Below are positions 7,380 to 9,322 of a stretch of DNA of 9,322 bases, one piece after another. Each line of letters opens with the position of its first letter. Position 1 is the first letter of the stretch. The position numbers and the translations under genes are program-made. Location of the stretch: positions 1 to 9,322 of the forward strand of contig JAGGTT010000131.1 of NCBI GenBank assembly GCA_021163565.1, read 5' to 3'. The notes beneath the pieces are model-generated. The model was not told where the DNA came from and made no database searches. It saw only the letters and a program-made list of their open reading frames with translations. Source of the stretch: Candidatus Tharpella sp. Lineage in GTDB: Bacteria > Desulfobacterota > Anaeroferrophillalia > Anaeroferrophillales > Tharpellaceae.

Positions 7380-8705
7380 ATGACCAGAGAAGAGATTTTA
7401 AAAATTGTTAAAGAGGAAAATGTTCGCTTTTTCCGCCTTCAGTTTGTTGACATTTTCGGCATTATGAAGAATATCGCGATTCCGCTGAGTCAGTTGGATA
7501 AGGCTCTTGATGGACAAATGATGTTTGATGGGTCTTCAATTGATGGTTTTGCCCGGATTCAGGAGTCTGATATGTACCTGATTCCTGATTATGACACCTT
7601 CTGTGTTATGCCTTGGCGGAATAAAGAGGGAGTTTCGACAGCCAGAATTATCTGCGATATATACAAGCATGATGGCACTCCTTTTGCCGGCTGTCCCCGG
7701 GTTAATCTGAAGCGGGTTATGGCTGATGCCGCAGACTTGGGTTATACCATGAATGTTGGTACCGAGTGCGAATTTTTCCTCTTTGAGATGGATGAGTACG
7801 GCCCGACCACAGTTACTAGTGACAATGCCGGTTATTTCAGCGTTGATGCTGAAGATGACGGGATTGAGTGTCGTCGCGAGATTGTTGATACCCTGGAAAA
7901 GATGGGTTATGAGATTGAAGCTTCGCATCATGAGGTGGCTGAAGGTCAGCATGAGATCAACTTCAAATATGCCGATGCGATCACTGCTGCCGATAATACT
8001 GTAACCTTTAAATGGGTTGTCAAGACTGTTGCCAAATCCTATGGCTTGCACGCGACATTTATGCCGAAACCGGTTTTTGGCATAAATGGTTCCGGGATGC
8101 ATACCAACCAGTCGCTTTTTGATCTTGATGGCAATAATGTTTTCTTCGATATCGATGGCGAGTTGGGACTCAGCAAGATTGCTTATCAGTATATCGCCGG
8201 GATCAATAAAAATGCTCGAGCTTTTGCTGCAGTTACCAATCCGCTGGTTAACTCCTATAAACGTCTGGTGCCCGGTTACGAAGCTCCGGTTTACGTCGCC
8301 TGGTCGGCCAGTAACCGGAGCGCCTTGATTCGGATTCCGGCTTCCCGCGGCCTCGGTACCCGGGTCGAAGTTCGTTGTCCGGACCCGACCTGTAATCCTT
8401 ATCTCGCTTTCGCCATGATGCTTAATTGCGGTCTCGACGGGATTAAGAACAATCTTGAGACGCCGCCGTCGGTTAATGTTAATATATTCGATATGACTCC
8501 GGCCGAAAAAGATGCTGCCGGTATCGACAGCATGCCGGCTTCGCTCGAGGAAGCTCTGGATGCCATGGAAGCCAATCCGATCGCCCGCACCACCATGGGT
8601 GACCACATCTATGATAAATATGTTTCCTACAAACGGGCCGAGTGGGATAAATACCGGATCGCGGTTACCGACTGGGAACTCGACGAGTATCTCTCAGTCT
8701 ACTAG
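7380..8705 (+). CDS. glnA: Glutamine synthetase, class I-alpha
   Basis: GlnA makes glutamine from glutamate, ammonia and ATP in the cytoplasm. The 441 residues match the short I-alpha class (Bacillus/Thermotoga type, about 440) rather than the I-beta class (about 470). Motifs are MFDGSSIDGFARIQESDMYL (48-67), the metal-binding glutamate segment TECEFFLFE (128-136), HHEVAEGQHEINF (183-195), the ATP/substrate loop FGINGSGMH (233-241), NSYKRLVPGYEAP (291-303) and RVEVRCPDPTCNPYLAF (328-344). Arg59 aligns with Bacillus subtilis Arg62, which takes part in feedback inhibition. The C-terminal region lacks the NLYDLP adenylylation motif of I-beta enzymes, so control by adenylylation is not expected. 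The ribosome binding site AGGAG (7368-7372) is seven bases before the ATG. It is the last gene of the nitrogen module. Confidence 0.97.
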   Translation: MTREEILKIVKEENVRFFRLQFVDIFGIMKNIAIPLSQLDKALDGQMMFDGSSIDGFARIQESDMYLIPDYDTFCVMPWRNKEGVSTARIICDIYKHDGTPFAGCPRVNLKRVMADAADLGYTMNVGTECEFFLFEMDEYGPTTVTSDNAGYFSVDAEDDGIECRREIVDTLEKMGYEIEASHHEVAEGQHEINFKYADAITAADNTVTFKWVVKTVAKSYGLHATFMPKPVFGINGSGMHTNQSLFDLDGNNVFFDIDGELGLSKIAYQYIAGINKNARAFAAVTNPLVNSYKRLVPGYEAPVYVAWSASNRSALIRIPASRGLGTRVEVRCPDPTCNPYLAFAMMLNCGLDGIKNNLETPPSVNVNIFDMTPAEKDAAGIDSMPASLEEALDAMEANPIARTTMGDHIYDKYVSYKRAEWDKYRIAVTDWELDEYLSVY

Positions 8706-8745
8706 GCACCAGCTAGTCTTCTGCTATGAATACGGCAAAAAGAGA

Positions 8746-8774
8746 TTGACAAGAAAAGTCATCTCGACTAGAAA
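8746..8774 (+). promoter_or_regulatory. Sigma-70-like promoter for tRNA-Lys
   Basis: A perfect -35 box TTGACA (8746-8751) and a 17-base spacer precede TAGAAA (8769-8774), which matches four of six bases of TATAAT. Transcription would begin near 8781, about 40 bases before the tRNA. The strong -35 and its position between glnA and the tRNA support the call. The -10 box is only moderate. Confidence 0.6.
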
Positions 8775-8821
8775 TGCACTTCCTTGATCTGGAATGTTCC
8801 ATATAGATTCAGGAAAGAGAC

Positions 8822-8897
<76 letters not shown>

Positions 8898-8905
8898 ATA
8901 AAATC

Positions 8906-8939
8906 AAGCACTTAGCGTTAATTCGCTGAGTGCTTTTTT
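8906..8939 (+). terminator. Intrinsic terminator of tRNA-Lys
   Basis: A 12-bp stem pairs AAGCACTTAGCG (8906-8917) with CGCTGAGTGCTT (8924-8935). It has one T-G wobble and the loop TTAATT, and it runs into TTTTTT (8934-8939). It begins nine bases after the tRNA CCA end, as expected for a single-gene tRNA transcript. Confidence 0.9.
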
Positions 8940-9322
8940 GTTGGGGGTAATACTTTAGGTAATACCTTTCTGCTTGTCCGTTATAATCACGCCAGGCCAG
9001 TTTTCGGCAGTCATTATCACTATTCCACCCTACCTCAGCCCTGATAGATATCCTTCTCTCCCACTCTGAAACTTTTCTCACTGTATTATAGTTTGATAGA
9101 TCGGATTGCCAACTGAAAGATTTTATAATCCAGATGCCTCCTGTCATCAGTTCAGTTCTTACCAACATTTTCAAGCCGCAATCTTCGTGAGCTTTCACCC
9201 CGCCAGTAACATTTTCTCATTTCCGCTCGACCCCCTTCTTCATACCTCTGAAAATATTTTCTCATCAACATATTGAATAGCTATTGTCATAATAATAAAT
9301 AAGTCCAACCAAGCATATTGAC
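8940..9322. other. Region downstream of tRNA-Lys with no supported gene
   Basis: No reading frame here looks convincingly coding. A minus-strand frame (9198 down to 8860) has a GTG start and its C-terminal end is antisense to the tRNA, giving the well-known artefact tail GHRGIEPRTY. A second short minus-strand frame (starting near 9271 and ending near 9150) would encode about 40 Arg-rich residues that I do not recognise. An 8-base direct repeat GGTAATAC lies at 8946-8953 and 8958-8965. A gene may begin beyond the window. Confidence 0.55.

Noticed and set aside
7536..8606. A 356-codon open frame on the minus strand across glnA
   Set aside because: It is entirely antisense to a full, well-conserved glutamine synthetase, shows no recognisable domain and has no start context. 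Long antisense frames are common opposite conserved genes with this codon use.
8701..8717. Inverted repeat ACTAG / CTAGT over the glnA stop
   Set aside because: Only five base pairs with no U-tract, so it is too weak for a terminator.

Overview
The window holds nine genes, all on the + strand: part of one, seven complete protein genes and one tRNA. Codon use looks uniform and GC content moderate. The gene set suggests a Gram-negative, probably anaerobic bacterium, most plausibly Desulfobacterota-like (former Deltaproteobacteria). The hints are a class I-alpha glutamine synthetase beside amt and a PII gene, a good sigma-54 promoter, and a GGGGACAGCCACC palindrome of a kind I recall from such genomes. 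This placement is inference.

Region 1 (1-3883) joins nucleotide-sugar metabolism to sulfate activation. It opens with the C-terminal end of a TviB/VipA-type UDP-N-acetylhexosamine dehydrogenase. Next is a two-domain protein with a DUF2061 membrane domain fused to an APS-kinase-like domain whose active-site motifs are degenerate. Then come cysD (ATP sulfurylase small subunit) and a cysN-cysC fusion (ATP sulfurylase GTPase subunit plus an intact APS kinase). CysD and CysNC together make APS and then PAPS. With a capsule or exopolysaccharide sugar gene upstream and no PAPS reductase in view, PAPS may serve to sulfate a surface polysaccharide; this is inference. A near-perfect long hairpin sits directly against the cysD ribosome binding site. 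A short heptanucleotide repeat lies inside the cysN part.

Region 2 (3884-4191) contains a strong intrinsic terminator and then a sigma-54 (-24/-12) promoter, which separates the sulfur and nitrogen modules.

Region 3 (4192-8705) is a nitrogen-acquisition module: an AmtB-type ammonium channel, a PII signalling protein, a second channel that is clearly of the Rhesus (Rh) type, and a class I-alpha glutamine synthetase. The transporters bring in ammonium, PII probably gates at least one of them, and GlnA fixes the ammonium into glutamine. The PII lacks the usual uridylylation tyrosine and has an enlarged T-loop, and the GlnA lacks an adenylylation motif. The module therefore looks controlled by ligand binding and sigma-54 transcription rather than by covalent modification.

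Region 4 (8706-9322) holds tRNA-Lys(CTT) with a plausible sigma-70 promoter and an intrinsic terminator, followed by about 380 bases in which I can support no gene.
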